Assembly (NCBI GenBank): GCA_036271875.1
Contig: DATAZU010000020.1
Coordinates: forward strand, 62,001 to 126,000
Length of the DNA stretch: 64,000 nt
DNA from: Galbitalea sp036271875
GTDB lineage: Bacteria > Actinomycetota > Actinomycetes > Actinomycetales > Microbacteriaceae
Reading direction: 5' to 3'
Positions 32,576 to 40,172 of this stretch are shown here, in pieces. The number at the start of each line of letters is the position of its first letter. Within the stretch, counting starts at the first letter, position 1. Below the pieces are notes generated by a model. It did no database searches and was not told where the DNA came from. It saw only the letters and a list, made by a program, of their open reading frames with translations. The position numbers and the translations under genes are program-made.

Positions 32576-34048
32576 ATGTCCTCAGTGACCGTGGCAACGC
32601 CAGAGTCCATCGTCGGATGGTTTTCCCACGACCTTCAGATCGGCACGACCAAACGCGGGTCATCAACAGGCGAACGATTCGACGTCTTCAACCCGGCCGA
32701 TGGCTCGGTCATCGCGAGTGTCGCGAGTGCGTCCGTCGAGGACGCTCTCGCTGCGGTCGCGCTTGCCGAGGTCGCCGGCCCAGAGTGGGCGGCGATGCCG
32801 CCTCGCCAGCGGGCCGAGATCCTGCGCCGCGCGTTCGACCTGATGACCGAGCGCTCGGACGATCTCGCCCGACTCATCGTGCTCGAGAACGGAAAATCAC
32901 TGACGGATGCGCGTGGCGAAGTCAGCTACGCGATCGAGTTCTTTCGCTGGTTCTCCGAGGAGGCCGTGCGGCTGGAGGGCAGCATCCAGACCTCGCCGTC
33001 CGGCGCAAACCGCATCATGGTCGAGCACCGTCCGATCGGGGTCTGCCTGCTGATCACCCCATGGAACTTCCCCGCGGCAATGGCAACACGCAAGATCGGT
33101 CCTGCGCTCGCTGCCGGATGCTCAGTCATTCTCAAGCCCGCGAGCGATACCCCGCTCACCGCTCTGGCCATCGGCGAACTGCTCGCGCAAGCCGGAGTGC
33201 CCGATGGCGTTGTGAGCGTCATCCCGTCGCGCAAATCGGGCGCCATCGCATCCGCGGTGCTCGACCATCCGGCAGTTCGCAAGCTGTCGTTCACCGGCTC
33301 GACCGAAGTCGGCCGCACGCTGCTCGAACGTGCCTCGCGCACGGTCGTCAACTGCTCGATGGAACTGGGCGGCAACGCGCCCTTCCTGGTGTTGTCTGAC
33401 GCGGACATCGCCGCCGCCGTCGACGGCGCCATGATCGCCAAGATGCGCAATGGTGGCGAGGCCTGCACCGCGGCGAATCGTTTCTACGTGCACTCCTCGG
33501 TGGTCAAAGAGTTCTCGGCTTCGCTCGCGAGCCGGATGGGGAGCCTGGTCGTCGGCAACGGGCTCGATGAGTCTGTGCAGCTGGGGCCGCTGGTCAACGA
33601 TGCCGCGGTCGACAAGGTCGATGAGCTCGTGACGAACGCTGTCTCGCTCGGTGCAACCGTGTTAACGGGCGGCTCGCGACCCGAACGCGCGGGCTCCTTC
33701 TATTCGCCGACCGTCCTCGCCGATGTGCCGAGCGGTGCGCAGATCCTCGAGGAGGAGATCTTCGGGCCGGTCGCTCCGATCGTCTCGTTCGAGACCGACG
33801 ACGAGGCCATCACGCTTGCGAACGCGACGGAGTTCGGTCTCGTTGCGTACGTGTTTACCCGCGATCTGGCGCGAGGTCTCAGCGTCGCCGAGCGACTCGA
33901 GGCCGGCATGGTCGGGCTCAATCGGGGTGTCGTGTCGGATCCGGCAGCACCGTTTGGCGGCGTCAAGCAGAGCGGGCTGGGTCGCGAGGGCGGCCACGAG
34001 GGAATGCTCGAGTTCACCGAGTCGCAATACATCGCGCTCGGCTGGTAA
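32576..34048 (+). CDS. NAD(P)-dependent aldehyde dehydrogenase, succinate-semialdehyde dehydrogenase-like
   Basis: 490 residues. Landmarks: LLITPWNFPAAMATRKIGPA (Asn164), LSFTGSTEVGR, NCSMELGGNAPF with Glu263, GGEACTAANRFYVH with nucleophile Cys297, and EEEIFGPVAPIVSFETDDEA. The SFTGSTEVG and GEACTAANR blocks are those of the SSADH/GabD branch. It follows the dehydrogenase and M24 genes after 60 bp and shares their LacI control. It may oxidise a semialdehyde released by the M24 or dehydrogenase step. Confidence 0.9.
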   Translation: MSSVTVATPESIVGWFSHDLQIGTTKRGSSTGERFDVFNPADGSVIASVASASVEDALAAVALAEVAGPEWAAMPPRQRAEILRRAFDLMTERSDDLARLIVLENGKSLTDARGEVSYAIEFFRWFSEEAVRLEGSIQTSPSGANRIMVEHRPIGVCLLITPWNFPAAMATRKIGPALAAGCSVILKPASDTPLTALAIGELLAQAGVPDGVVSVIPSRKSGAIASAVLDHPAVRKLSFTGSTEVGRTLLERASRTVVNCSMELGGNAPFLVLSDADIAAAVDGAMIAKMRNGGEACTAANRFYVHSSVVKEFSASLASRMGSLVVGNGLDESVQLGPLVNDAAVDKVDELVTNAVSLGATVLTGGSRPERAGSFYSPTVLADVPSGAQILEEEIFGPVAPIVSFETDDEAITLANATEFGLVAYVFTRDLARGLSVAERLEAGMVGLNRGVVSDPAAPFGGVKQSGLGREGGHEGMLEFTESQYIALGW

Positions 34049-34130
34049 CGGCACAACGAACAACCCCGCCGATCCGGCACGGATTTCGGCGCGCCGTCGC
34101 GGCGATGGCTCCCATATTTGTTATCAGACT

Positions 34131-34142
34131 GCAATGGTTTGC
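34131..34142. promoter_or_regulatory. LacI-type operator GCAATGGTTTGC (site 3)
   Basis: GCAA-N4-TTGC site between the aldehyde dehydrogenase and the first binding-protein gene, 13 bp before a TTGACA. It links the binding protein to the LacI regulon. Confidence 0.6.
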
Positions 34143-34154
34143 AGTAAGAATCGC

Positions 34155-34216
34155 TTGACATCCGGTCGGCGAAAGGCGAGTCTCGACTGAGAACGTTTGC
34201 ATATATGTTCTATATG
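34155..34216 (+). promoter_or_regulatory. Promoter/operator region of binding-protein gene 1
   Basis: TTGACA at 34155-34160; 33 bp after its start lies TGAGAACGTTTGCATATATG, and the palindrome CATATA-N5-TATATG spans 34200-34216. The same elements in the same order occur upstream of the third binding-protein gene (36969-37045). The -10 element is unclear. Confidence 0.5.
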
Positions 34217-34244
34217 TAAATACCGCCTTCAAAGGAGAGAGCAC

Positions 34245-35279
34245 ATGACAAGCAAAAATGCACTAGTCGGGGGCGGCACGGTGCTACGCCGCGCTCGGCG
34301 CAAGACGATCCTGGCCGGAGTCCTTGTGGCCGCACTGGCCGTTCTCACGGCATGCGCAGGAACCCCCGCGTCAGCACCGACACCCGCGAAGACCACGGCG
34401 ACCCAGCAGCACAAGCCATTCCGGCTCGGCTTCTCTCCGCTGTCCCTGGACATCCCCGAGCTGCAGAGCACCGCTACCGCTCTGACCAAGGCTGGCAAGG
34501 CCCAGGGCATCACGGTCAGCGTCGCCGATCCGAAGTTCAGCCCGCAGACCCAGGTCCAGCAGCTGATGCAGTGGATCAACCTGAAGCAGGTGGACGCCAT
34601 CTGGGTCGTGCCCGTTGCGCCGCCAGCAATCGTTCCGGTCATCGCTGCCGCGCAGGCCGCGAAGATTCCCGTGCTCGTGGATGCGACGGCGCAGTCGCTC
34701 GGGATGAAGGGGCCGGAGGCCGGTCTCTCATTCTCTGCAACCGACTTCGCGGCGTTCGGCAAAGATCTCGGTGACGTCACCAACGCCTGCATCGCGAGTC
34801 GCCTCGGTGGCTCGGGCAAGATTATCTATCTCAAGGACACCACCGGCCACGCGGGTGGTCCAGTGATGGACGCGAAGCTCAATGCAACGATCGCATCCGG
34901 TTCGCCGTCCTCGAGCATCGTCTCAACGATCGCGCCGGCGTCGCAGCTGCTCGCCCAGCAGCAGACGCAGAGCGCCCTGCAGGGTCAGCCGTCGGCCAAT
35001 GCCGCGATGTCCACGAATGATGAAGCAGCGCTCGGCGCGCTCGCGGCCTTCCAGCAGGCGGGCAAGGACCCGAAGAAGCTCTGCATCATCGGTGGTGGTG
35101 GCAGCCCGCAGGGCCTGGCCGACATCAAGGCCGGCACGCTCTATGGCGGCGTCGTCTTCAATTTCCAGGAAGACACCGAGAACAACATCCGCGAGATCGC
35201 GACCATGGTCGCCAACCCGACGGCAACCGGGCGATCGCTCGTGATCCCGATCGTTGTCTACCAGCCCAAGAAGAAGTAA
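34245..35279 (+). CDS. Sugar-type ABC substrate-binding lipoprotein, paralog 1
   Basis: 344 residues from ATG 34245 (RBS AAAGGAGA). Basic n-region, hydrophobic core and lipobox VLTAC give a lipoprotein anchored on the outer face of the membrane. The mature part is a type 1 periplasmic-binding fold (Peripla_BP_4): FRLGFSPLSLDIPELQSTAT, QVDAIWVVPVAPPAIVPVIA, MSTNDEAALGALAAFQQAGK, then a lysine-rich end (PKKK). Two close paralogs follow at 35423 and 37081. No permease or ATPase is adjacent. It is probably controlled by LacI site 3 and by an AT-rich element. Confidence 0.9.
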   Translation: MTSKNALVGGGTVLRRARRKTILAGVLVAALAVLTACAGTPASAPTPAKTTATQQHKPFRLGFSPLSLDIPELQSTATALTKAGKAQGITVSVADPKFSPQTQVQQLMQWINLKQVDAIWVVPVAPPAIVPVIAAAQAAKIPVLVDATAQSLGMKGPEAGLSFSATDFAAFGKDLGDVTNACIASRLGGSGKIIYLKDTTGHAGGPVMDAKLNATIASGSPSSSIVSTIAPASQLLAQQQTQSALQGQPSANAAMSTNDEAALGALAAFQQAGKDPKKLCIIGGGGSPQGLADIKAGTLYGGVVFNFQEDTENNIREIATMVANPTATGRSLVIPIVVYQPKKK

Positions 35280-35330
35280 CGCCAAGGCGACGCGGGGCCA
35301 CAGCGGCGTAGCGCGTCATCGAATCAACTG

Positions 35331-35365
35331 AACGCTCGCGTGAGGGTCGCCCTCGCGCGAGCGTT
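35331..35365 (+). terminator. Strong hairpin terminator between binding-protein genes 1 and 2
   Basis: Arms of 16 bp (35331-35346 and 35350-35365) with one mismatch and a 3-nt loop; the left arm begins AACGCTCGCG and the right arm ends CGCGAGCGTT, followed by TGG. It separates paralog 1 from paralog 2. Confidence 0.75.
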
Positions 35366-35422
35366 TGGCACACCCGCGACAGAACCCCACAACCAACAGA
35401 ACTCAAAGAAGAGGTCACCCGG

Positions 35423-36418
35423 ATGAGAACTCCCCACACGATCCGCCTCACCGCCGCACTGGCGGTCGCGCTTGCAACTCTCACCGCGTGCTCGTCGATT
35501 TCAGCCCCGACGCCTGCCAGTACGGCGGCGTTGACGCACCATTCGATCCGCGTCGGCTTCTCGCCGCTCTCGCTCGACATTCCCGCCCTGCAGGACACGG
35601 CAAACGCGCTTACCGCGGCCGGAGCCAACGCCGGAATCTCGGTGACGGTCCAGGATCCGAAGCTCAACCCGCAGACCCAGGTCGCTCAGCTGATGCAGTG
35701 GATAACGCTTCGGCAGGTCGATGCGATCTGGGTCATTCCGGTCGTTCCACAGGCACTGCTCCCGGTGATTGTCGCCGCGCAGAAGGCGCATATCGTGCTC
35801 CTCGTTGACACGAAGGCCAGCGACGTCGGTCGCAAGGGACCGGGACAGGGCCTTTCGTTCGCTGGCACCGATTTCTCCGCGTTTGGCGGAGACCTCGGGG
35901 GTCTTACCAGCGCGTGCGTCGACAACCGTCTCGGTGGCAAGGGCGACGTGCTCTATCTCAAGGACAGCACGGGACAGTTCGGCGGCGCGCAAACGGATGC
36001 CGCGCTGAACGGGGCGCTCGCCGCGGCCGCGCCGTCGGCAGAGATCGTCGGAACAATCTCGCCCGTGACCCAGGTTCAGGCGCAGGTTGAGACGCAGGGC
36101 GCGCTTCAGGCCCACCCGAATGCCAACGCGGTCATCGGTACCAACGACGAGGCAGTTTTGGGCGCTCTCGCCGCGTTTCAGCAGGCGGGCAGGGACCCCA
36201 AGAAGCTGTGCATCGTTGGTGGCGGTGGCGGCGCCCAGGCACTCGCGGCGATCGCTGCCGGGTCGATCTACGCCGGAGTGACTTTTGACTTCGAAACAGA
36301 CACGAAGAACAATATCCGAGAGATTGTCGCGATGGCATCGCATCCTTCAGAGGTCGGCGCAACGTTGCGCGTGCCAATCCTGATTCACAAGCATCCGGTC
36401 AAAAAGAAGAAAAAATAA
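35423..36418 (+). CDS. Sugar-type ABC substrate-binding lipoprotein, paralog 2
   Basis: 331 residues. Short signal peptide with lipobox TLTAC, then the same fold and motifs as its neighbours: IRVGFSPLSLDIPALQDTAN, QVDAIWVIPVVPQALLPVIV, IGTNDEAVLGALAAFQQAGR and a very basic tail (HPVKKKKK). By eye well over half of the residues equal paralog 3, so the two are recent duplicates. It is preceded by a terminator hairpin and lacks the AT-rich upstream element of paralogs 1 and 3. The convergent MarR gene ends 12 bp downstream, where GACCGG-CT-CCGGTC (36419-36432) could form a small hairpin. Confidence 0.9.
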   Translation: MRTPHTIRLTAALAVALATLTACSSISAPTPASTAALTHHSIRVGFSPLSLDIPALQDTANALTAAGANAGISVTVQDPKLNPQTQVAQLMQWITLRQVDAIWVIPVVPQALLPVIVAAQKAHIVLLVDTKASDVGRKGPGQGLSFAGTDFSAFGGDLGGLTSACVDNRLGGKGDVLYLKDSTGQFGGAQTDAALNGALAAAAPSAEIVGTISPVTQVQAQVETQGALQAHPNANAVIGTNDEAVLGALAAFQQAGRDPKKLCIVGGGGGAQALAAIAAGSIYAGVTFDFETDTKNNIREIVAMASHPSEVGATLRVPILIHKHPVKKKKK

Positions 36419-36430
36419 GACCGGCTCCGG

Positions 36431-36877
36431 TCAGAGATTGTCCTGCACGCCCTCGAGGATCTGCGCAAGCCGGACACGTTCGTCCTCGGTTGCTTCGACT
36501 TTGTCGAGGCTGGTGGTGAGCCGTGACAGCCAGATCTTCCGCAGTTTGTTCAGGTCCCGATTTGCCTGGGGAGTGGCGTAGAGACGCACCGCGCGTCGAT
36601 CGCGTTCATCGGGTTCCTTGGAGACCAGGCCGCGCGCCATGAGCGATCGAACGGTGGCGCTCATGTTGGCCTGGCGGATCTTGGTCTGCGCGCAGAGGTA
36701 TGCGACCCCGTGTCCCGGTGCGATCGTGATGATGCGCAGGGTCTCGAGCTCGGATGGCGGAAGTTCGGCGAGGCCGGCCTCCGTAGCCGCATCGAGCGCG
36801 AGTAGGTTGCTGACTCGAAAAAGGACTTCGGGCAGACCCGACAGGTTGCTCACTCTCGCTCCAATACATGACGGCAT
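36431..36877 (-). CDS. MarR-family regulator, paralog A
   Basis: 148 residues from ATG 36877 (GGAGGGG 7 bp upstream); a GTG at 36853 with GGAG is an alternative that matches the start of paralog B. Winged HTH: PPSELETLRIITIAPGHGVA, KIRQANMSATVRSLMARGLV and the wing DERDRRAVRLYATPQANRDL. Convergent with binding-protein paralog 2. The same arrangement is repeated immediately downstream with paralog B. Probably regulates the binding-protein genes through the AT-rich palindromes upstream of them. Confidence 0.88.
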   Translation of the reverse strand: MPSCIGARVSNLSGLPEVLFRVSNLLALDAATEAGLAELPPSELETLRIITIAPGHGVAYLCAQTKIRQANMSATVRSLMARGLVSKEPDERDRRAVRLYATPQANRDLNKLRKIWLSRLTTSLDKVEATEDERVRLAQILEGVQDNL

Positions 36878-36968
36878 CCCGTTCCCCTCCGGACGGATGC
36901 CTCTTCATTATCGACCACCCGCGCCACAAATCGAGACGCATCCGCAACGGATTGCGCCCAAGGATGTC

Positions 36969-37045
36969 TTGACATTTCCGCGCAGTTGAGCAACTCTGAA
37001 TGAGATCGATTGCATATGGATTCATATATATATGTTTTTCATATG
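36969..37045 (+). promoter_or_regulatory. Promoter/operator region of binding-protein gene 3
   Basis: TTGACA at 36969-36974; TGAGATCGATTGCATATGG starts 32 bp later (37001), as in the region before gene 1. CATATATATATG (37023-37034) is a perfect palindrome flanked by CATATG at 37013-37018 and 37040-37045. These AT-rich repeats are good MarR-type operator candidates. The leader then shares CCTTCAAAGGAGA with gene 1. Confidence 0.5.
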
Positions 37046-37080
37046 TACCCCACTGATCGAGCCTTCAAAGGAGAATGCGA

Positions 37081-38097
37081 ATGAGTTCAACGAACCTCCG
37101 CCCCGTACCGGGGCGGCCACGACGCACTGCTGCCGTCGCCGCAGTGCTCGCTCTCGGAGTTGCCGTGCTGACGGCCTGCGCGGGCACTCCCGCGCCGGCG
37201 CCAAGCACGTCGGCGCCCGCGGCACAGCACCAGACCATCCGCCTCGGCTTCTCGCCGCTGTCACTGGATGTCCCCGCCCTCCAGGACACCGCCAACGCCC
37301 TGGCCGCCGCGGGCAAGGGTTCGGGCATCAAGGTCACCGTTGCTGACCCGAAGTTCAACCCGCAGACCCAGATCACCCAGGTCATGCAGTGGATCCAGCT
37401 GAAGCAGGTTGACGCGATCTGGATCATCCCGGTCGCTCCGCCGTCGCTTGCTCCCGTGATCGCGGCGGCCAAACAGGCGCACATCGCCCTCCTGCTCGAC
37501 ACATCCCCGCAGGCGGTCGGCATGCAGGGACCGGCGGCCGGAGTGTCGTTCGCGGGCACCGACTTCAGCGCGTTCGGCAAAGACCTCGGCACCCTGACGA
37601 CCGAGTGCATCAATTCGCGACTCGGCGGCAAGGGCAAGATCATCTACGAGAAGGACAGCACCGGCCAGTTCGGCAGTCCGGCGACGGATGCTGCGCTCAA
37701 TGCCGCTCTGAAGAGCGGCTCCCCGAGCGCGAGTATCGTCTCGACGATCTCGCCCGTCGGTCAGCTTCCCGCCCAACAGCAGACCGCGAGCGCGCTCCAG
37801 GCACAGCCGACCGCGAACACGGCGGTCGCAACCAACGACGAGGCCGTTCTCGGCGCCCTGGCGGCATTCCAGCAGGCGGGTAAGGATCCGAAGAAGAGCT
37901 GCCTGGTCGGCGGAGGCGGGGGCGCTCAGGCAGTCGCGGCGATCAAGGCCGGGACGGTATACGGCGGCGTTGTCTTCGACTACAAGACGGACACCGAGAA
38001 CAACGTCAAGGCGATCGTGAAAATGGTGACGGACCCGACTTCGGTCGGCGTCTCGCTGCACATTCCGATCATCATCGTGAAGCCCGCTAAGAAATAG
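37081..38097 (+). CDS. Sugar-type ABC substrate-binding lipoprotein, paralog 3
   Basis: 338 residues from ATG 37081 (RBS AAAGGAGAATGC). Signal peptide with lipobox VLTAC; mature fold as in paralogs 1 and 2: IRLGFSPLSLDVPALQDTAN, QVDAIWIIPVAPPSLAPVIA, ATNDEAVLGALAAFQQAGKD, basic end (KPAKK). Its upstream region duplicates that of paralog 1. Its 3' end overlaps the convergent MarR paralog B by 11 bp. Three near-identical binding proteins without a transporter suggest capture of related ligands for a shared, distant permease, or sensing. Confidence 0.9.
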   Translation: MSSTNLRPVPGRPRRTAAVAAVLALGVAVLTACAGTPAPAPSTSAPAAQHQTIRLGFSPLSLDVPALQDTANALAAAGKGSGIKVTVADPKFNPQTQITQVMQWIQLKQVDAIWIIPVAPPSLAPVIAAAKQAHIALLLDTSPQAVGMQGPAAGVSFAGTDFSAFGKDLGTLTTECINSRLGGKGKIIYEKDSTGQFGSPATDAALNAALKSGSPSASIVSTISPVGQLPAQQQTASALQAQPTANTAVATNDEAVLGALAAFQQAGKDPKKSCLVGGGGGAQAVAAIKAGTVYGGVVFDYKTDTENNVKAIVKMVTDPTSVGVSLHIPIIIVKPAKK

Positions 38098-38530
38098 GGC
38101 GAGGCGTTTCCATGCTGGTTCGCAGTCCCTCGAGCACGGTCAGGACCGTGGCGCGATCAGTCGCGCTCACCCCGGCCGTGTCGAGGCTGCGGACCAGCCG
38201 TGAGAGCCAGACCTCTCGCAGAGCGGTGACATCCCTTCTGGCCTGCGGTGTTGCGTAGAGCCGCACGGCCCGACGGTCCCGCTCATCCTGCTCTTTCGAA
38301 ACCAAACCACGCCCCATCAACGACCGAACGATGACACTCATGTTTGCCTGCCGAATCTTCGTGCGATCGCACAGGTACGCGACGCCGCAACCCGGGGCGA
38401 TCGTGATGATTCGAAGGGTCTCGAGTTCCGACGGTGGCAACTCAATCAGGCCGACCTCGGCGGCCGCGTCGAAGGCGATCAAATTGCCCACCTCGAAGAG
38501 GAGTTCCGGCAGTTCGGCCAGTTCGGTCAT
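38087..38530 (-). CDS. MarR-family regulator, paralog B
   Basis: 147 residues from ATG 38530, closely similar to the gene at 36431: PPSELETLRIITIAPGCGVA, KIRQANMSVIVRSLMGRGLV, DERDRRAVRLYATPQARRDV. The pair plus the binding-protein genes beside them form two copies of one module. Divergent from the BBE-type oxidase at 38701 across 170 bp, in which a GCCCGGCG-CGCT-CGCCGGGC hairpin (38573-38592) is seen. It may therefore also regulate that oxidase. Confidence 0.88.
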   Translation of the reverse strand: MTELAELPELLFEVGNLIAFDAAAEVGLIELPPSELETLRIITIAPGCGVAYLCDRTKIRQANMSVIVRSLMGRGLVSKEQDERDRRAVRLYATPQARRDVTALREVWLSRLVRSLDTAGVSATDRATVLTVLEGLRTSMETPRPIS

Positions 38531-38700
38531 TGCAATGCTCCTGTCCGCTCCGGTGACGCAAGAGGCGATCGAGCCCGGCGCGCTCGCCGGGCAACGAGGA
38601 CGTGCACCCTAGAGGTTCTCCGCGACACCCCCATCACCGTATCCACCCGGCAACGCGTGGAGATGCATTTCGACCCAGTTCAAAGGAGCACGTAACTCAA

Positions 38701-40104
38701 ATGGAAGCAATAACGAAGTCCGTGGGCGAATTGGCCCGCGACGCCATGTCGAACCAGTTCGGCGGCACCACGGTAATTCCCGGTGAGAACGGCTATGACG
38801 CCGCCCGCCGGGTCTGGAACGCGACCGCAGACAAGTACCCGGCAATCGTCGCGTTTTGCGAGTCGGCGGCGGACGTCGCCGCGGCGGTCCGTGCCGCCAG
38901 GCAACTCGACGTCCCGCTGTCCGTGCGCGGCGGTGGCCACCAGGTCGCCGGCCTCTCGGTGTGCGACGACGGCGTCGTCATCGACCTGTCTCGGATGAAC
39001 GCCGTAATCGCAACGCCGGACGGAACTCCAACGCGAGCGGGCGGCGGATGCCTGCTCGGCCAAGTGGATGCGGCCAACGCGAAGGTCGGACGCATCACTC
39101 CGGCCGGCGTCGTCTCCCACACCGGCCTGGGCGGCCTGGCGCTGGGCGGCGGCGTCGGCTGGACCTTCCGCAACTTCGGGCTCACCTGTGACAACATCGT
39201 CGGCGCCGAAGTCGTCACGGCGAACGGCGACATCGTTCACGCGGGTGAAGGTGGCGATACCGAACTGCTCTGGGCGCTTCAGGGCGGCGGCGGCAACTTC
39301 GGCGTCGTCACCGAATTCGAGTTGAAGACCTACCCGCTGGTGGACGTGATTCTCGGGCAGGCCGTGTTCGGCCTCGACGACCTTCCGCGTGCTGTCGAGC
39401 ACTACGTTTCGGTCATGGCCGGGGCTCCCGACGAACTTACTGCCATCTGCATCACCTGCCTGGCTCCACCCCTGCCGGGAGTTCCGGAGCAGCTCATCGG
39501 TCGCCCATCGATCATGATCAACGCGGTGTGGTCCGGCGAGGATCTGGAGGCTGGTTATGCGCCCGTGCGCGAGCTCATCGAGGGCGCGAACCCGGCGCTG
39601 GCAACCGTGGATCGGATGCCGTACATCGCGGTGCAGACCATGCAGGACCACCTGCATCCGCACGGACGTCGCAACTACAACAAGTCGCGGTATCTCGACC
39701 GAGTCGACGCGGACACCATCACAGCGCTCTACACGGCCGCAGAGGGTCTGCCGGGCATCCACTGCCAGATCGAAATTCTGCGTCTGGGCGGCGCGGCGGA
39801 GCGAGTGCCGGTCGACGCGACCGCCTTCGCCCATCGCAGCGCCGGCTACATCCTGAACATCGTTGCCGCGTGGACCGAGGTCGAACGAACCGAGGCATCG
39901 ATCTCGTGGGCGCGTGCCGTGTACTCGTCGATGGACAGGTTCGGATCCGAAGCCGGGTACATCAACTTCATCGAGAACGAGCCGGATCGGGTGCTGAGCG
40001 TCTATCCGCCCGCCACCTACGCGCGACTGCAGGCAGTGAAGACGCGTCTGGACCCGAACAACGTGTTCTCCGGAAACGTGCCGATCGAGCCGCTGGTCGC
40101 CTAG
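38701..40104 (+). CDS. FAD-linked oxidase, berberine-bridge-enzyme type
   Basis: 467 residues from ATG 38701 (AAAGGAG is rather far upstream, 14 bp). PCMH-type FAD domain: VPLSVRGGGHQVAGLSVCDD with the covalent-FAD His80, then GVVSHTGLGGLALGGGVGW and ALQGGGGNFGVVTEFELKTY. The second FAD-linking Cys of bicovalent members is absent. The C-terminal BBE motif is near YINFIENEPD and RLDPNNVF. It oxidises an alcohol, sugar or hydroxylated substrate with O2. The leader shares TTCAAAGGAG with the binding-protein genes upstream. A bidirectional terminator separates it from the convergent E2 gene. Confidence 0.88.
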   Translation: MEAITKSVGELARDAMSNQFGGTTVIPGENGYDAARRVWNATADKYPAIVAFCESAADVAAAVRAARQLDVPLSVRGGGHQVAGLSVCDDGVVIDLSRMNAVIATPDGTPTRAGGGCLLGQVDAANAKVGRITPAGVVSHTGLGGLALGGGVGWTFRNFGLTCDNIVGAEVVTANGDIVHAGEGGDTELLWALQGGGGNFGVVTEFELKTYPLVDVILGQAVFGLDDLPRAVEHYVSVMAGAPDELTAICITCLAPPLPGVPEQLIGRPSIMINAVWSGEDLEAGYAPVRELIEGANPALATVDRMPYIAVQTMQDHLHPHGRRNYNKSRYLDRVDADTITALYTAAEGLPGIHCQIEILRLGGAAERVPVDATAFAHRSAGYILNIVAAWTEVERTEASISWARAVYSSMDRFGSEAGYINFIENEPDRVLSVYPPATYARLQAVKTRLDPNNVFSGNVPIEPLVA

Positions 40105-40112
40105 CCTCCGTC

Positions 40113-40163
40113 GCACAAACGCCCCGGCAGGAAACCACGCGTTCCATGCCGGGGCGCTTGTGC
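40113..40163. terminator. Bidirectional hairpin terminator
   Basis: Arms of 17 bp (40113-40129 and 40147-40163) with one mismatch; the core is CGCCCCGGCA paired with TGCCGGGGCG. It lies between the convergent BBE oxidase and E2 genes and can serve both strands. Confidence 0.75.
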
Positions 40164-40172
40164 GTCCGGCGA

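Noticed and set aside
38573..38592. GCCCGGCG-CGCT-CGCCGGGC hairpin as a terminator
   Set aside because: It lies between divergent starts where no transcript should end, with no T-run; listed only as a nearby structure.
38680..40116. 478-codon minus-strand frame opposite the BBE oxidase
   Set aside because: No domain; mirrors the codon bias of the real oxidase gene.
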